64,000 nt of DNA from CAYOUV01 sp963790075 (GCA_963790075.1 CAWBNG010000004.1:248001-312000), one strand, 5' to 3'; positions 16,275 to 25,796 are shown, counted from the first letter of the stretch. Translations and numbers: made by a program. The notes: a model not told the origin generated them from the sequence alone.

Positions 16275-16358
16275 AGATTTGATGCTAAAGAACACGGCAT
16301 CACACCTGCCACGCTTTTTTGATCCGGTATAATCGGCGAAATCCATTACGGAGGCCTC

Positions 16359-16775
16359 ATGCCAGAACAACAATATCCCGAACCAACCACGGGCGTCTTC
16401 ATTTTCAACCCGCAGGGCGAACTGCTGTTACTGCGCTCGCACAAGTGGCCGGACAGGTACGTCGTCCCCGGCGGGCACATCGAGTTGGGCGAACACATCG
16501 AGCAGGCGGCTATCCGCGAAGCCAAAGAGGAGACCGGGCTGGAGGTGTCCGACCTGGAATTCATCAACTTTCAGCAATTTATCTATGACCCGGCTTTCTG
16601 GAAGCCAAGGCATTTTCTCTTCTTCGATTATGCTGCCTTCACGGAGAGCACGCAGGTCAAGTTGAACGACGAGGCCGAGTCTTATATTTGGGTCGAACCA
16701 CAAGCAGCGCTGGACCTGGAACTGGACCAGTACACGCGCACTTCGCTGCAGAATTATCTGGCGCGCAAGGGGTAG
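16359..16775 (+). CDS. NUDIX hydrolase
   Basis: 138 residues. The Nudix box runs GGHIELGEHIEQAAIREAKE then ETGLEV, matching Gx5Ex7REUxEExGU with all acidic metal ligands. Such enzymes cleave nucleoside-diphosphate-linked compounds. The N-terminus TTGVFIFNPQGELLLLRSHKW and the spacing are typical of small MutT-like housekeeping enzymes; the substrate is not predictable. The gene has GGAGG ahead of it and its own upstream TATAAT at 16328-16333. A strong hairpin at 16867 ends the unit. Confidence 0.85.
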   Translation: MPEQQYPEPTTGVFIFNPQGELLLLRSHKWPDRYVVPGGHIELGEHIEQAAIREAKEETGLEVSDLEFINFQQFIYDPAFWKPRHFLFFDYAAFTESTQVKLNDEAESYIWVEPQAALDLELDQYTRTSLQNYLARKG

Positions 16776-16866
16776 GGCGACACTCTTTAAATAATTTCCA
16801 AAATATTATCATTCTGCCTACGCCAGTGCCGCAGGCACAGGTGAGGCGCGGAGCGACGAAGAATCT

Positions 16867-16901
16867 AAAAGCAGGTCACGTTTCAAACGTGACCTGCTTT
16901 T
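16867..16901. terminator. Strong bidirectional hairpin terminator
   Basis: The arms 16867-16883 and 16885-16901 are a perfect 17-bp inverted repeat (core GCAGGTCACGTTT), starting with AAAA and ending with TTTT, so it can act as an intrinsic terminator in both directions. It separates the rightward NUDIX gene from the leftward genes beyond. Confidence 0.8.
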
Positions 16902-16927
16902 AATTTATCTCGATGGATAAGATCGCC

Positions 16928-17027
16928 TCAATCCTCTACGACCAGCGCCATTTCGATCGGGAAGTGGTCGCTGAAACCTTCCTGGTTGGGCGGTTTGCTT
17001 ATCCCGCCTGGGTGCTCGGGAGCAAAC
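16928..17027 (-). pseudogene. C-terminal remnant of an endonuclease/exonuclease/phosphatase (EEP) family protein
   Basis: On the minus strand the bases right after the stop of the 690-residue lipoprotein encode PEHPGGISKPPNQEGFSDHF followed by PIEMALVVED and a stop at 16928-16930. SDHFPIE is the typical C-terminal SDH motif of the EEP domain (DNase I/exonuclease III fold). Only about 30 residues remain and there is no start codon, so this is the tail of a gene whose body was replaced by the lipoprotein gene. Confidence 0.6.
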
Positions 17028-19100
17028 TTATTTTTTGCCCACAATCAGCGTGAAGGTGGTGAACTCATCGACATTCCCGCTCCCCAGGGTTGCAGATTTG
17101 TTCCACTTATATTCCTTTTCAGCCACAATTCCCACCGGATTTCCTTTTGTGGAGTGCATCGCCCATTGATTTACGACCATCTCGTCCGGAGCATGTGACA
17201 TGATAAACAAACCACCCCAGATATCTCCCAGGGCTCCATTAAGAGTGCCACCAGAAACCTTGCCATTCACACACTGTGCATTGATTTTACTCTGCTTGCC
17301 TCCCACGCTATATTCGGCCATTCCAAAATCCTGAAGCACACCCGCTGCGTAGACAGGAGATAACCGGGTGACCGTGAAGGTACTGCCTGCCAGTGTATTG
17401 AGTTTGAAGTTCGAACATCCCGGAGCGTTTACATCGAACAGAGTGTATTGCAGATTCCCGCTGCCGCTCAGGAACGACGTCCGGGCGCTGCGATCGAATT
17501 TCCATTTGAGCGGAATCGTCGTCGTGACCGCCGCGCTCGTGGTAACACCGTCCTGATCATAAGAGATGGAGGAGACAATCTTCAAATACACTTTGCATTT
17601 TTTGAGGTTTTCGCCCAATTGATCGATATAGCTTTGGCCATATTTCAACTTGAATTTCAACGCCAGCATCTCCGAAAACTGGCCTTTGGGTCCCCACAGC
17701 TTTTCTGCCACTTCCTGGGCCGCGGTATCATCCGCTGAAAAGCAGGTGCCCTTATTCTTGTCCAGAAGGGACTTGGCTCTTTCCACCAGCTTATCCCAGA
17801 TTTTGGTGTTGATCTTGTTCAGGCCTGGGAGATCGTTGCCGGCTGCAAGATATTCCTGGAAATTCTGCAAAACTTCATTGAATTTCGGCCAACTGTCGGT
17901 GGCGTTGGCTTTTTCCAGAGTGCTTTGGGCCCGTTCGATCACCTGAGGATCTATTTTAGGCGTGTTCAGATCAAGCGGTGCCAGCTCGTCAGGTATCTCT
18001 TCTTTAACCTGGATAACAGCCATTTCCAGAGAGGACTGGTCACCCGGATCGGAAGGTGAATTTGTCTTGGCGATATCTACGATTTCCTGAGGCCAGCGTG
18101 CAATCCCGATGTTGATCAATCTATCTCCGATATTTATCGCAGTCTCTCCCGAAGTTTGATGATTCGTCCCCTGCGACAAACTGGCCAATCTCACTCCCGC
18201 AGTGGGATTTGCGCTTAATGCGTCTGAGGGTACGCCCTTCGGGACCAGGTGGAATTGACTCCCATCGCCCTGGTAGGCAAATCCGACATCGTACATTCCA
18301 TTTGTGATGGCGGGTGTTCCTTCCGGCATCGAAATGATCAAAGTGGCAGGGACATCCAGGGTAAATCCCGCGGGTTCAATTTTGACCGCACCCAACAGGC
18401 TGCCGTTTTGAGGCAGATCTTCAATGCTCTGGATGGGGGTCAGGGTAATTACGATCGAACCTTCCACCGCTCCTTCTGGTACATTCAAGCTATAGGTCAC
18501 GCCATCCGGGCTGGTGACTGTGATCGTGCCGCCATCCGGGCCGATGATCTCGGAGGCGGACGGGAAGGTCATCACGCTCGAGGGATCGAATGCCTCCGGA
18601 TTGTTCGGGTCGAAACCGGGTGGGTAATAATCGTTGGGATCGATATTCGGATTATTTGGGTCGACCGTCGGTGGTGCCCAGATTACCGGCTGATAAACCT
18701 TGGCTTTGACCGTGATCGGGTTGGGCGTCGCCAGGGTGGTGGTCACCGTCACTGTCTCCCCGGCACTCGTCTCCGAGCCTGTGACCGTCCGCAAGCGGTA
18801 TATCAATTCAGTCTCTTGGGGGACCGGGAAATCTTCGAACGCGGTTTGATCTGCAGTCAGTTCTGCGAGCGGAATAAAATCCTCTTGGCCGATGCGCACA
18901 TCGATCAGATATATTTCCACCCCCTTGACTGCTAGCCAGGTGAGCTTCACACTCACCGGCGAAGTCGCCTCGGCGGAAAAACCGTCCCTGCCAACGCTGG
19001 ATGGCTGATTGCCGTTCGGCGTGGACCCGCCTATTAAATTACAAGCCAGAGAAACGAGTAAAAAAATCGAAAAGAGGGGAAGTAGTTTCCTGTTAATCAT
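17028..19100 (-). CDS. Large cell-surface lipoprotein with Fn3-like and ZU5-like segments
   Basis: 690 residues from ATG 19098-19100. The signal peptide MINRKLLPLFSIFLLVSLAC ends in lipidated Cys20. Residues around 40-125 resemble an Fn3-type domain (PVSVKLTWLAVKGVEIYLID). A Pro/Asn/Asp-rich spacer with DPNNPNIDPNDYYPPG follows, then GPDGGTITVTSPDGVTYSL with NVPEGAVEGSIVITLTP, the beta-strand pattern of ZU5-like domains. The remainder is predicted soluble with few cysteines. No catalytic motif is seen; a structural or binding role at the surface is likely. Its 3' end abuts the EEP remnant. Confidence 0.7.
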   Translation of the reverse strand: MINRKLLPLFSIFLLVSLACNLIGGSTPNGNQPSSVGRDGFSAEATSPVSVKLTWLAVKGVEIYLIDVRIGQEDFIPLAELTADQTAFEDFPVPQETELIYRLRTVTGSETSAGETVTVTTTLATPNPITVKAKVYQPVIWAPPTVDPNNPNIDPNDYYPPGFDPNNPEAFDPSSVMTFPSASEIIGPDGGTITVTSPDGVTYSLNVPEGAVEGSIVITLTPIQSIEDLPQNGSLLGAVKIEPAGFTLDVPATLIISMPEGTPAITNGMYDVGFAYQGDGSQFHLVPKGVPSDALSANPTAGVRLASLSQGTNHQTSGETAINIGDRLINIGIARWPQEIVDIAKTNSPSDPGDQSSLEMAVIQVKEEIPDELAPLDLNTPKIDPQVIERAQSTLEKANATDSWPKFNEVLQNFQEYLAAGNDLPGLNKINTKIWDKLVERAKSLLDKNKGTCFSADDTAAQEVAEKLWGPKGQFSEMLALKFKLKYGQSYIDQLGENLKKCKVYLKIVSSISYDQDGVTTSAAVTTTIPLKWKFDRSARTSFLSGSGNLQYTLFDVNAPGCSNFKLNTLAGSTFTVTRLSPVYAAGVLQDFGMAEYSVGGKQSKINAQCVNGKVSGGTLNGALGDIWGGLFIMSHAPDEMVVNQWAMHSTKGNPVGIVAEKEYKWNKSATLGSGNVDEFTTFTLIVGKK

Positions 19101-19633
19101 CACCTTATGGTCCTTTACACACTTCAACGAAGGATGTCGGAAATAGAATCATCCACCCAAACCGCCGTCCTCGGCGATCGGGTCCGGAGGTCGAATCATA
19201 ATGGAGTAAATTTACCTGGCACAATCCGTATAAGGGTTGCGATTTATAGCCCCCATTTTGCGTTCTCCATATCAGGACATAATATACTCGATTTATCTGA
19301 ATTTTGATAGGATATTGGGGTCGAGCGAGTTACAAATTACAGGGTCACTCGGAACCTGTCTTGCTCAAAAAGGTTCTCCCAAGCCCCGGTTTGGAGCAGG
19401 GGTACCATCCTGTAAGTAATAGCATCCAGTTAAAGCCCTCCTCCCCGCAGGGAGAATTAGCCAAAGGGTCTGCTGAAGCCATTGTTTGCCTGCTTATCGA
19501 AACCTTTTTCTCTTCTTTATTTGCTTTGCAAATACTCATATGCTACTCATATATAAGTGATAATGTGGACAATAATAGTCTATTTAAAATGATCCAATCC
19601 CTCAAGTTTACATAGAAAACGAAGGTATATCAC
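19101..19633. other. Intergenic region between divergent genes
   Basis: About 530 bp with no convincing coding frame. It should hold promoters for the leftward lipoprotein gene and the rightward gene at 19634. It contains one copy of the dispersed motif CATCCTGTAAG at 19406-19416. Nothing else was recognised. Confidence 0.5.
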
Positions 19634-20233
19634 TTGATTAAAAATTCTAAATTCTCCATCATCCAACCAGACCGGTTTTGGATGATAGCCGTATTTATGA
19701 GTATCGTTTTGCTTGCCACTGCTTGCGCAAGCTCGAGCGCTAGAACAGCAAATCCGGGGGATAATTCGGACAACCTTTCACCGGCCTCAGCCTCTGTTAC
19801 AGCTCCTACCCAGGTTGCAGCGGAAGTAAATCCTGCTTCCAACACGACTGACGCCTGTACTTTGCTGACAAAAGACGATGTCAGCCAGGTTTTGGGCACA
19901 CCAGTCGATACGGCCGTAGCCTCCGGCCTGGGTGGCGTGTGTACCTACACCTCCGTGAATTTGAGGATTGATTTTACGATTGCTGGGCATACGGGCGGCA
20001 TCCAGGCCATGAATACTACCCTGGCAAACCTTGGCGATCTCGCACTCGTCGTTCCGGGATTGGGGGATCTGGCTTTCTACAATACCAATTCTGCTTACGC
20101 ACTGTTCGTCCTCAAGGGCGATGCTGAATATCTCTTCGGGATGAACGACGTGAACTATCAACCCCTTGACCCGGCCGTCGTGCAAGCTACAGAAAAGGCA
20201 CTGGCTGTGCAATTGCTCAGCCATTTACCTTGA
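19634..20233 (+). CDS. Lipoprotein with DUF3558-like domain
   Basis: 199 residues from a TTG start at 19634, chosen because GAAGG is 8 bp upstream and it supplies the positive n-region (LIKNSKFSIIQPDRF). The signal peptide ends LLATAC, followed by a Ser/Ala/Thr linker. The mature domain begins DACTLLTKDDVSQVLG and contains GGVCTYTS, the two-cysteine pattern seen in actinobacterial DUF3558-type lipoproteins; GLGDLAFY follows. The function of such domains is unknown. An ATG at 19682 would leave no positive n-region. Confidence 0.7.
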   Translation: MIKNSKFSIIQPDRFWMIAVFMSIVLLATACASSSARTANPGDNSDNLSPASASVTAPTQVAAEVNPASNTTDACTLLTKDDVSQVLGTPVDTAVASGLGGVCTYTSVNLRIDFTIAGHTGGIQAMNTTLANLGDLALVVPGLGDLAFYNTNSAYALFVLKGDAEYLFGMNDVNYQPLDPAVVQATEKALAVQLLSHLP

Positions 20234-20478
20234 TCAAGTTCTATATATAGAGAAAACACGAACTATTCCCAGATAAACTTTTAAGAAAATCAAAGCTATT
20301 TAACTTCGCAGATGCTGTCGGTCTGGCGTGCGCGGAGTTCTTTCTGTGCGCAAGCGCTGCGGCTGAGGGAACAATACGAACCGTATCAGATGATTGTGTA
20401 ATAAGGATGAATCTGTGCGGATAATATCGAGATGATAATCGGTTGCAACGATTGGATCAATGAAAAAGAGGTTATTGG

Positions 20479-21609
20479 ATGTTTACTAAAGGGCTTTTAC
20501 TTAAGGTAATCTTTGGCAGCCTGGTTGGACTTGCTGCTGCAACTGGATATATTTTTATAGCCTATATCAAACCGTTGGCGCCAACAATCCTGGATGTCAC
20601 GATCCCGAATAACAGCGCGTCTTTATATGAAAATTGTGGTCCGGTTATCCATTTTCGCGACAATTCCCAGAATGAGGACGAATTTAGGGTCTATCGCCGG
20701 AATCTGGGCGCTTCCGCTTTTACCCTGATACGCATCCTGGGTCCCAATGCGGGAATGGGAAAGCAGGTCAGCTTCACCGATTTACCGCTTCCATTAGGAA
20801 CGTATCAATACAAGGTCAGTGCTTATAACCAGTTCGGAGAGTCTTCCAGCGGTGTTAAGCAGGGTACCGTGGTCTGGTCCAATTGTTTTTATGTCAAATC
20901 CGTAGACCCTTCCACAGTGCCCATGAACCCGATCATTGTCAGCCTTTCCATTATCAATGATTGCAGCGTGCATATTTCGTACCGCGACAATTCCACCAAT
21001 GAGCAGGGGTTCAAAATATATCGCATGGGAGCAGGAGGTTGGTCCCTGATAAAGGCTTTGGGACCGCATGCCGGCGTCCCGGGGACCTATAATGACAACA
21101 CCAAACTGCCCATTGGCTTGTACGTATACCAGATGATTGCATACAATCAAAATGGCAAATCGGACAGCAATTACAGTTTGATCGAAGTCAATTCAGTCTG
21201 CAATCCCGACGTGAAAGCCCTGCCCACTAGCAAAGCGCCATTGGTACTCCCCACTCTCCAGAAACTTTCAGGCGGGTCGTGTACCTGGCAGGCGGCGGCG
21301 AATGTGTTCCTTCTCAAAGGGCCAGGTGTGGGCACCTATCCGCGTCTTACTGATGTGGAAGCCGGGCAAGGTTTCCCGGTCATCGGGCAAAGCGAAGACG
21401 GGCAGTTCTGGGCCGTGGAGGTTGCTCCGGGTGTCGTGGGCTATATCACTAAATCGGAAAATTACAGCCTGACCAATGGGGATTGTTCAACTGTGCCCCC
21501 CTTAACAGATCCTGCGCCGCCGGTAATAGCGCCAACCCCAACGAAGAAGACCGGTAGCAAGAGTAACGGAGCCGCCACGCCGTGCCCGGTCGGCGCTGTC
21601 TGCCCATAA
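20479..21609 (+). CDS. Secreted or anchored protein with two Fn3-like repeats and an SH3b-like domain
   Basis: 376 residues. One N-terminal hydrophobic segment (VIFGSLVGLAAATGYIFIAY) acts as signal or anchor. Two repeats follow, each with a DNS-NE-F-YR core: FRDNSQNEDEFRVYRRNLGA and YRDNSTNEQGFKIYRMGAGG, both ending in Y-AYNQ-G-S. The C-terminal third (CTWQAAANVFLLKGPGVGTY then VEAGQGFPVIGQSEDGQFW) resembles bacterial SH3b domains that bind cell envelope polymers. The tail is a short Pro/Thr/Lys linker. A wall- or glycan-binding role is plausible; no catalytic motif is visible. Confidence 0.7.
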   Translation: MFTKGLLLKVIFGSLVGLAAATGYIFIAYIKPLAPTILDVTIPNNSASLYENCGPVIHFRDNSQNEDEFRVYRRNLGASAFTLIRILGPNAGMGKQVSFTDLPLPLGTYQYKVSAYNQFGESSSGVKQGTVVWSNCFYVKSVDPSTVPMNPIIVSLSIINDCSVHISYRDNSTNEQGFKIYRMGAGGWSLIKALGPHAGVPGTYNDNTKLPIGLYVYQMIAYNQNGKSDSNYSLIEVNSVCNPDVKALPTSKAPLVLPTLQKLSGGSCTWQAAANVFLLKGPGVGTYPRLTDVEAGQGFPVIGQSEDGQFWAVEVAPGVVGYITKSENYSLTNGDCSTVPPLTDPAPPVIAPTPTKKTGSKSNGAATPCPVGAVCP

Positions 21610-21920
21610 CAATTGCCGCACGCTGTACGCAGGCCCCAAAAAACGACGCCGACGCAACTCTTGGATTGGAGGTAGCAAGCTTGAACCGAGTTTTTCACAT
21701 TCGGTGGGCGTTCGATCCACATACAGGCAACGGCGCGGGCTATCGCCGAGCCTTCTTGTTGGTGCGGGTCCTGGCCCTGGCGCTCGGTACTGTGCTTCGG
21801 CCCAGGGCAGGCGCGAGCTGGGGTGGTGAGCAGCAAGGCAATGGTCTGCGTCTGGCTGCCGTTAGCAGCCAGAGGGTAAGGTGTTCAGGTTTTTTTAGCC
21901 CGCCTGATACCCCGTTTTGG
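21610..21920. other. Intergenic region between convergent genes, with hairpin
   Basis: No credible gene. CTGGCTGC and GCAGCCAG (21852-21859 and 21865-21872) form a perfect 8-bp hairpin, and a run of seven T follows at 21890, so rightward termination around here is likely though the T-run is displaced from the stem. Confidence 0.45.
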
Positions 21921-23177
21921 TTAGTTGAGAGAGGCAAGGAATCGGTCGGTAATATAGGTTGCAGCCTGGGCGGCGGGTGACCACTCAGGATGGTACAAAT
22001 CGAATCCATGATCCGTGTCGGGTAATTCCAACAGGAAAGCAGAGCACCCGGCATCCCTGAGCCCTGCGTAGAGCTGGCGGACTTCAGGAGCTGCACCACT
22101 GAAATCGTGGGCGCCCTGTAATAAAAGGGTTGGCGGGCAATGTTTCCCTATATGGTTGGAAGGAGAACCGAGATCGTATAACTCCGGGACTTCCAAAGGC
22201 GTACCTCCCAGAAATTTTGGGAGCAGGCTGTGAACCGGAAGGGGCTCAAAGCCGAAGCGTGATTCCAGCAAAGTCATGAACAGGCGCTCAACTCTGGTTT
22301 TCCCGGTCAAGCCTGGCAGCTCATTGAACCGATCGAACTGTGCCCTTAGATCGGGAGGCCCATAATACGAAACAACTCCGCAAACGGATGCGTCGCCGGT
22401 AATATCTGGGGGATCGAACTTCGGATGGTTTGGTGTGTATCCTGCCAACAAAGCCAGATGGCCGCCTGCGGATCCGCCCATTAGAACGATGTGGTTGGCA
22501 CTGATACCCAATTCCTGAGCATGCTTTTTCATCCAATCAATAGCACGCTTGACGTCAGCCACCATCCCGAACAGGTCTGTATCAGGCGCAAGTGTGTATG
22601 CAAGATCGGCAATGAGATGACCTTGTCTTGCCAGGTGGCGGAAAAAGTTGCGGGTCCCAAAATCCTTGTCTGCGTAATGCCACCCACTTCCATGAAGATA
22701 GATAATCCCCAACCCCGATCTGTTCTCTGTGCTGGCGGGACGCCACAGGTCAGCCAGAAGCGAGTCGCCTGTCTCGGTATGTTGACCTATGCGGACATCC
22801 TGCTGCCACGGAATGTCAGAACCCTCTCGCCAAACCACAATCCAGGGATATGACAACATTCCTCCTTGTGGCTTGCCTGAACTCATCGCCACAAGGCCCT
22901 GGTTGATCTTTAGACTACGCTTGACAATTCGATAGATGTGCCTGGCTGATATAGCGGCAGCACCGATCCCCAGTCCAACCGAAACAATATCCCCGTACAT
23001 GAGCCAACCCAAGATTGCACTGGCGAGACCCAAAGCGCCAATAACACAAATGAAAGAGCCGGCGAAAAGTTTCGGGATAAATAGAGCGAGACGTCCCCAG
23101 CCGCTCCTTGGACGAATAAGCGTGAATCCGGAAAGTACGAAGAAAAGGAAGGCTAGAAGGCGAGGAAGAATGGGCAT
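21921..23177 (-). CDS. Alpha/beta hydrolase, carboxylesterase/lipase-like, with N-terminal membrane region
   Basis: 418 residues. The first about 120 residues contain three or four hydrophobic segments (LAFLFFVLSGFTLI, LFAGSFICVIGALGLASAIL, MYGDIVSVGLGIGAAAIS). The catalytic domain follows with IYLHGSGWHYADKD (oxyanion HG), LMGGSAGGHLAL (nucleophile GxSxG), LLQGAHDFSG (acid region) and DTDHGFDLYHPE (catalytic His). This is the layout of membrane-anchored esterases related to hormone-sensitive lipase/BD-FAE. The substrate is unknown. It stands alone on the minus strand. Confidence 0.8.
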   Translation of the reverse strand: MPILPRLLAFLFFVLSGFTLIRPRSGWGRLALFIPKLFAGSFICVIGALGLASAILGWLMYGDIVSVGLGIGAAAISARHIYRIVKRSLKINQGLVAMSSGKPQGGMLSYPWIVVWREGSDIPWQQDVRIGQHTETGDSLLADLWRPASTENRSGLGIIYLHGSGWHYADKDFGTRNFFRHLARQGHLIADLAYTLAPDTDLFGMVADVKRAIDWMKKHAQELGISANHIVLMGGSAGGHLALLAGYTPNHPKFDPPDITGDASVCGVVSYYGPPDLRAQFDRFNELPGLTGKTRVERLFMTLLESRFGFEPLPVHSLLPKFLGGTPLEVPELYDLGSPSNHIGKHCPPTLLLQGAHDFSGAAPEVRQLYAGLRDAGCSAFLLELPDTDHGFDLYHPEWSPAAQAATYITDRFLASLN

Positions 23178-23243
23178 TTAGATGAAGCCAGACGAAACTC
23201 AAATTAATGCAGGCAGATTGCCATGCGCTCCGGCTCGGGTCAG

Positions 23244-24365
23244 CTACTTTACTAACTTTTCATCGGGTGGGCAAATCTCCGCTGCTGAGGCCAGCATTTC
23301 CGGCGCGGACGAGACTGTCCCGCCAAACAGGCGCTTTTGGAAGTAGAAGGCCACATTTACCAGCCCGATCATGACCGGTACTTCGATCAGGGGACCGATC
23401 ACCGCCGCAAAAGCTGCGCCGCTGTTGATGCCAAAGACCGCCACTGCCACGGCAATTGCCAGTTCGAAGTTGTTACTGGCGGCTGTGAAAGACAGCGTAG
23501 TGGTCTTGGAGTAATCTGCGCCAATGGCTCGTCCCATGAAAAACGAGACCAGGAACATGATCACGAAATAAAACAGCAGCGGGATGGCGATCCGCACCAC
23601 ATCCAGCGGGATGGTCAGGATCAATTCACCCTTGAGCGAGAACATGACCACGATGGTGAAGAGCAGGGCGATCAACGTCAGTGGGCTGATCCTGGACACG
23701 AATTCCCTGTGGTACCAATCCTTGCCTTTGGCACGCACCAGGAAGTAACGCGTGAGGAACCCCGCCAGGAAGGGGATCCCCAGGTAAATGAACACGCTCC
23801 GGGCGATCTCGCCGATGGAAATGTCCACGATGTTGCCGGACAGCCCGAACCAGGTGGGCAGCACGGTGATGAAGATCCAGGCGTACAGGCTGTAGAACAA
23901 TACCTGGAAGATGCTGTTGAAAGCCACCAGTCCGGCGGCGTACTCAGTGTCACCCTTGGCAAGTTCGTTCCAGACGATCACCATCGCAATGCAGCGCGCC
24001 AACCCGATCAGGATCAGGCCGGTCATGTATTCGGGATACCCGCGCAGGAAGATGATCGCCAGCACGAACATCAGGATTGGCCCGATGAGCCAGTTCTGCA
24101 CCAGCGATAATCCCAGAATCTTCCAATTGCTGAACACGTCACGCAGTTCGTCGTAGTGCACTTTGGCCAGCGGCGGGTACATCATCAGGATCAATCCAAG
24201 CGCGATCGGGATGTTGGTCGTGCCAACCGAGACGGCCGTGTTGAAGTTCCGCACCGCAGACGGGAAGAGAAACCCGATCCCCACACCGACTGCCATGGCC
24301 AGGAAGATCCACAGCGTCAGGTAGCGGTCCAGGAACGAAAGCCGTTTGGGGGAGGCTGGTGTCAT
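23244..24365 (-). CDS. acr3: ACR3 family arsenite efflux transporter
   Basis: 373 residues with ten predicted membrane segments. The N-terminus LSFLDRYLTLWIFLAMAVGVGIGF, then MYPPLAKVHYDEL, and LIGLARCIAMVIVWNELAKGD with Cys125 match the ACR3 family, whose conserved cysteine in that segment is needed for arsenite export. FTAASNNFELAIAVAVAVFG near the C-terminus is the second family hallmark. The protein extrudes arsenite driven by proton motive force. No arsR or arsC is adjacent, so regulation is not apparent; the small PH-domain gene lies 129 bp upstream on the same strand. Confidence 0.92.
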   Translation of the reverse strand: MTPASPKRLSFLDRYLTLWIFLAMAVGVGIGFLFPSAVRNFNTAVSVGTTNIPIALGLILMMYPPLAKVHYDELRDVFSNWKILGLSLVQNWLIGPILMFVLAIIFLRGYPEYMTGLILIGLARCIAMVIVWNELAKGDTEYAAGLVAFNSIFQVLFYSLYAWIFITVLPTWFGLSGNIVDISIGEIARSVFIYLGIPFLAGFLTRYFLVRAKGKDWYHREFVSRISPLTLIALLFTIVVMFSLKGELILTIPLDVVRIAIPLLFYFVIMFLVSFFMGRAIGADYSKTTTLSFTAASNNFELAIAVAVAVFGINSGAAFAAVIGPLIEVPVMIGLVNVAFYFQKRLFGGTVSSAPEMLASAAEICPPDEKLVK

Positions 24366-24494
24366 GCTGTCTCCATTTTTAATAGTGTAATGGTATGGGG
24401 AATTTCAAGCGCATTGCCGCCGGTGTTGGCCGGTCTGCGAATGAAAGACATAGCTCTGGGACGGCAAGGATCGCGAATACAATCCCGGTAGTCG

Positions 24495-24809
24495 CTAGGG
24501 CATGTTGCCAAGAGCGTTGGATAGTGCCGCACTGAGGGCGTGTGGATAGCCGGTCAGGATAACTTCCGGCAGGGGGGATCCGGCGGTTTCGATGCTGAAG
24601 TTGGAAATCCCAACCATGCGGTCGAAAATATTCTGTTGGGTAGAGTAATTGGTGATCCTGGAGAAGGGCACAACCTTTTCACTCTTCCCAAGCAGGCCAT
24701 TTGTCAGGATCAGGCAATCCTCGGTAATTTCGAGTTTCTCGGTAAAGTGTGCGATCAATCTCATATTCACCAGTGACCACCAACGGACTGTGGGTCGATA
24801 AGTTTGCAT
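24495..24809 (-). CDS. Small bacterial PH-domain (bPH2, DUF304-like) protein
   Basis: 104 residues from the ATG at 24807-24809, preceded by AAAGGAG. The single domain runs FTEKLEITEDCLILTNGLLG, KSEKVVPFSRITNYSTQQNI, FDRMVGISNFSIETAG, the YdbT/bPH2 pattern, but without the two membrane helices that usually precede it. The function of these domains is unknown. It is upstream of the arsenite transporter on the same strand, without clear coupling. Confidence 0.75.
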   Translation of the reverse strand: MQTYRPTVRWWSLVNMRLIAHFTEKLEITEDCLILTNGLLGKSEKVVPFSRITNYSTQQNIFDRMVGISNFSIETAGSPLPEVILTGYPHALSAALSNALGNMP

Positions 24810-24915
24810 GGAAATTCTCCTTTTTACATGATGGGTCGATGCCCGAGTATTTTATCTGTGTTTTTGTAAATTGGATATAAATTCCAGGCTGGCTTGGGAT
24901 TTGTGTTGGCAGTAA

Positions 24916-24982
24916 CATCCTGTAAGGGCATTGTCCTGCCGCGGGTCCCCGGTAGGGGACAAAGGGTGTCATCCTGTAAGGG
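24916..24982. repeat. Paired copies of the short dispersed motif CATCCTGTAAGGG
   Basis: Two identical copies at 24916-24928 and 24970-24982 flank a GC-rich imperfect palindrome (CCGCGGGTCCCCGGTAGGGG). Related copies occur at 12608-12618 and 19406-19416, all in intergenic DNA on the plus strand. Confidence 0.5.
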
Positions 24983-24992
24983 TATCATCCTG

Positions 24993-25796
24993 CTAGAATT
25001 TCATCACACGATCAAGTCCACGATGCAGGCCAATTAAATTCCCTACTTCTCGAATGGCTAAAAGTGCCCCATTCACATAGGGCTCTGCACTTGAACCTGC
25101 CTCGTGCCGTAAAATTAATTTCTGATCCGGCATCCCAAAGATAGCATCGATAGAAATAACATATCCCGGCAATCGAACCGAGTGAACTTGGGTTCCCTGC
25201 AATCGCGCACCACGACTTTCGCTTAAGCCGTCTATTTTATCTAAAGGAACTTCAAGTTTTGCCTCCCGGATCCTGGAAAGGCGGTTTGCCAGCTCGCGAG
25301 CGGTTCCGCTTGGCGCATCTTGCTTAGCGGAATGAGCGTAATCTATGATTTCCCAATCAGGTATGTATTTGGCTGCCATCTCGGCAAACTTCTGAAGCAG
25401 AACGACGGTCAGCGCAAAATTTCCCACTGCCAAAACGCCGCGTTTGACTGCATTTGCAGCGCTATTTATTTCTTCATAATCTTCACTGCTCAGTCCCGAC
25501 GTTCCAATGACAACCTGCGCACCGCCCTTTAATGCCGATAAAACATGAGCTTTTGCCACATCCGGTTTGGTGTATTCGACAAACACATCGGGATTGGTTT
25601 CGAGCGCTGCCTCCACGGTCCCAAAAATGGGCGTGGTCAGCCCCTCGATACCAATGACTTCATCTAGGGTTTTCCCGGCGTTCTTGCGGGAAATGGCGGC
25701 TGCCAACTCCATATCGGCGGCATCGAATATCCCTCGGGACAGGGCTGACCCGGCCCATCCAGTTGCACCTGCTACGCATATTTTTAATTTGTCCAT
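24993..25796 (-). CDS. dapB: 4-hydroxy-tetrahydrodipicolinate reductase
   Basis: 267 residues. ICVAGATGWAGSALSRGIFD is the NAD(P)-binding loop of DapB, FVEYTKPDVAKAHVLSAL the typical D(F/Y)T-x-P segment, GTSGL the next conserved turn, and DYAHSAKQDAPSGTARELA the catalytic H-x-x-K-DAPSGTA motif. FGMPDQKLILRHEAGSS is the C-terminal dipicolinate contact region. It reduces hydroxytetrahydrodipicolinate in the lysine/diaminopimelate pathway. Other dap genes are not nearby. The first His of the family's HH pair is replaced (YAHSAK), a mild deviation. Confidence 0.85.
   Translation of the reverse strand: MDKLKICVAGATGWAGSALSRGIFDAADMELAAAISRKNAGKTLDEVIGIEGLTTPIFGTVEAALETNPDVFVEYTKPDVAKAHVLSALKGGAQVVIGTSGLSSEDYEEINSAANAVKRGVLAVGNFALTVVLLQKFAEMAAKYIPDWEIIDYAHSAKQDAPSGTARELANRLSRIREAKLEVPLDKIDGLSESRGARLQGTQVHSVRLPGYVISIDAIFGMPDQKLILRHEAGSSAEPYVNGALLAIREVGNLIGLHRGLDRVMKF

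Noticed and set aside
18249..18935. 228-codon plus-strand frame inside the leftward lipoprotein gene
   Set aside because: Overlaps the coding sequence completely and has no recognisable motif.
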